Notes under the pieces: model-generated
What the model saw: the letters and a program-made list of their open reading frames with translations, nothing else
The model's database searches: none
What the model was told of the DNA's origin: nothing
Translations under genes and position numbers: made by a program
Origin: Ifrita kowaldi
Taxonomy: Eukaryota > Chordata > Aves > Passeriformes > Cinclosomatidae
DNA length: 64,000 nt
Reading direction: 5' to 3'
Assembly (NCBI GenBank): GCA_013398055.1
Contig: VZRS01009566.1
Coordinates: forward strand, 430,062 to 494,061
Shown: in pieces, positions 61,921-64,000 of the stretch
Layout: the number at the start of each line of letters is the position of its first letter
How positions within the stretch are numbered: the stretch's first letter is position 1

Positions 61921-64000
61921 GCTTCAGCTAAAGAAAGACCAGTGCTTCAGAGTCTTAACCTGCTACTGTGTTTCCAATGATGTTAAGACGATTTCTGCAG
62001 GAAGGCTTTGAAGGGCTCCTTTGTTCATCTCTAGCCACTTTTTCCAGGCTGAAAACAAATAAACACCAAAACTGATAGTGACAAGTCCTCTTTCAAAGTC
62101 CCTTAACGTAAATCAACAGAATTTTTGCTAGAGAGAGTATCTCTCAGACTTTCTTCCAAAGGTTCCGAGCAATAAATTTAACAGATTTCTGTGGATACGC
62201 ATGGTGTTCAAAATGCGACTTTCCTCTTAATGAATTTTAAGGCAAACATAAGAGTGAAATCATTCACTGACACAATTTACTTAAGAATTGAGCATCTATC
62301 AACATATCACTATCCAAAGAAATTAACAGCATCTCAGTACGTAGACCAGACATGCTCCAGTCATGGTACACATTAAATTGTAAATCCAGAGATGCTATTA
62401 ACTAATATATGCCCCGTGCAAGATTTATCATGACTTCTAGTATACGCTTTTAAACAGCAAGACTTTGTAACCATTTCCCAAGCCTGGTATGATTTCCTTG
62501 ACTATGTGTCCAGCTTCTCACATTCGATTTGATTTTTTTTCTTCTGCTAGATCTGAATGGCAGAAATCCCTGGAAAATCAAGACTAATGTCATTACAAAA
62601 CAAAGGTCCTTTTGTATCAATTTTTGAACTACAGAAAGTAAGGGCTTTGTTACACCAGCTATGTTCACAGCATACAGTTAATAAATCTTCTAGAACTCAC
62701 AATGTATTTTTCTATGCTAAAATATGTGAAGTATTTAACTACATTTTATGCATCTGACTTTTTAAACATACTGCTGCTTCTCAGGACTGAGCTACTGGTT
62801 TCTGATTGCATTTCCTGTTCTCAGTATGCCTCTGAAAACAAATAAACATTTCCATTTATACCGTATCTGTCACAATTCTTTAGCCAGTGTCAATGAAAAG
62901 AGCAGACGGCAGGACACAGGCCACTGGATTTTGTCTCTTGTTTGAGCTCCTCCCTGTCATACCAGAAGGAATTTAGCAGCAAAGTGACGGTTTTAGCACA
63001 AGTAGGAGGTCTGTCACCCAATTCAGAACAGGCAGGGAGCAGAGTTAAACGCCTGACAGACAACTTGCTTCTCTCAGGAAATAGCAGGGGTCTGAATGTG
63101 TACTGGCATCTGCCAAACACAAGATCAAACAATGACTTCTTTTTTTTCTGAAATTTAAACATATAAAATTTAATGAAAATCCAAGTGGCATAAAAAACCC
63201 TGTTCTATTTCACACCATAAGTAAGTATGTAATAAATTGACTAGTTTTGCAATTTGTCTAAGAATCCATATATATATGTCCTTTAGCAGGATGTGAAGGG
63301 CACAGGAACATTTTTTTTCACTTAACAGAAAATGCAGATGCAGGATCTTTATACTGCTATTTTATGAGGCTTAAAAAATATTCAGTAAAACATATCCAGC
63401 TGGAACAATATAAGGGGTTTTGCTGATGAGAATAACAAACCTGTGGAGGTTTATACCTTACAATGTTTAGTGAAACAAAAATAGGCAAGAGCATAAAACA
63501 CTGTGTATTATTTTAAAGCAAACAGAGTTTACTCTACACAAAAAAAGTCATTGGGATGAATCTGACAACTATACTAGGCAACAAACCAGGTAATTCAGAT
63601 GAGAATACAGACCTGAATTCAAGCTAAACTGAACAACAGTGGTAGTTAGAATCCAATAATTTCACAGCTTCTCCATCACTTTACATTTTTAGGCCATTGT
63701 TAGGCCAAAATGTAAAGCCAGTGAACAACAGCCTGTCTCCCACAGCTCAGGGACGAGGGGTGTGTGATGATGACGGGGGTTCCTCTCAACCTGAACTGCC
63801 AGCTTTAAAATATGAGCCACCGTGCTCTGCACAGGAATGCACTGCTCTCAGCCTGCATCAGCTGGGCTTGGGAAAGTCCACAGAGCTCCTCCTAAGACAA
63901 CTCTGATTCCTCACATTGCACCAATGCATTACTAACATTAAGGACTCACTGCATTAGAAAGGTACTACACAGGGCTACATATGTACCTTTCAATCTACTC
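61921..64000. other. Upstream flank of the candidate first exon, no gene recognised
   Basis: AT-rich with short frames only. If the gene is RASSF3, the 3' end of TBK1 would be expected further in this direction by synteny; its C-terminal coding sequence was not seen here. Confidence 0.5.

Overview
The window looks like bird nuclear DNA. It is AT-rich, has no bacterial-style gene packing, and contains several CR1 (chicken repeat 1) retrotransposon fragments with the avian-type 3' end. Two of those fragments (near 5.1 kb and 42.2 kb) and a longer one with reverse-transcriptase coding (11.9-13.0 kb) look fairly young. Three much more decayed amniote-age CR1/L3-like pieces (22.9, 55.1 and 58.3 kb) and two MIR fragments (33.6 and 44.7 kb) are also present. 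Long introns and sparse coding suggest a macrochromosome. The calls rest on consensus sequences recalled by eye, not on a database search.

Only two coding exons can be supported, both on the minus strand. The exon at 44,407-44,531 encodes the second half of a C1 zinc finger in the form seen in RASSF1 and RASSF5. It has an acceptor with a long pyrimidine tract and a CAG|GTAATA donor. About 17 kb upstream in the direction of transcription, at 61,581-61,701, an ATG in a strong Kozak context opens 40 codons that end in G|GTAAGT. The splice phases of the two exons fit: phase 1 out, phase 1 in, restoring an Asp codon. The simplest reading is an alternative first exon of a RASSF-family gene joined to the C1 exon. 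The AT-rich setting and very long introns favour RASSF3 over RASSF5 or RASSF1, but this is inference. No Ras-association or SARAH exon was recognised, so the rest of the gene is probably beyond the left edge.

Layout: 1-18.6 kb is non-coding with CR1 insertions. At 18.6-19.9 kb lies a CpG island, a likely promoter, broken by a 62-base gap and two single Ns and flanked by exact duplicates that indicate local misassembly. From 20 to 44.4 kb there is non-coding sequence with old repeats and small GC-rich islands at 26.6 and 31.4 kb. The C1 exon is at 44.4 kb, the presumed intron 1 runs from 44.5 to 61.6 kb, the candidate first exon with 5' UTR and promoter is at 61.6-61.9 kb, and upstream flank follows to 64 kb. 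Nearly all other open frames are short, often begin at non-ATG codons, lack splice context and look like chance. I see no CRISPR array, rRNA or tRNA.
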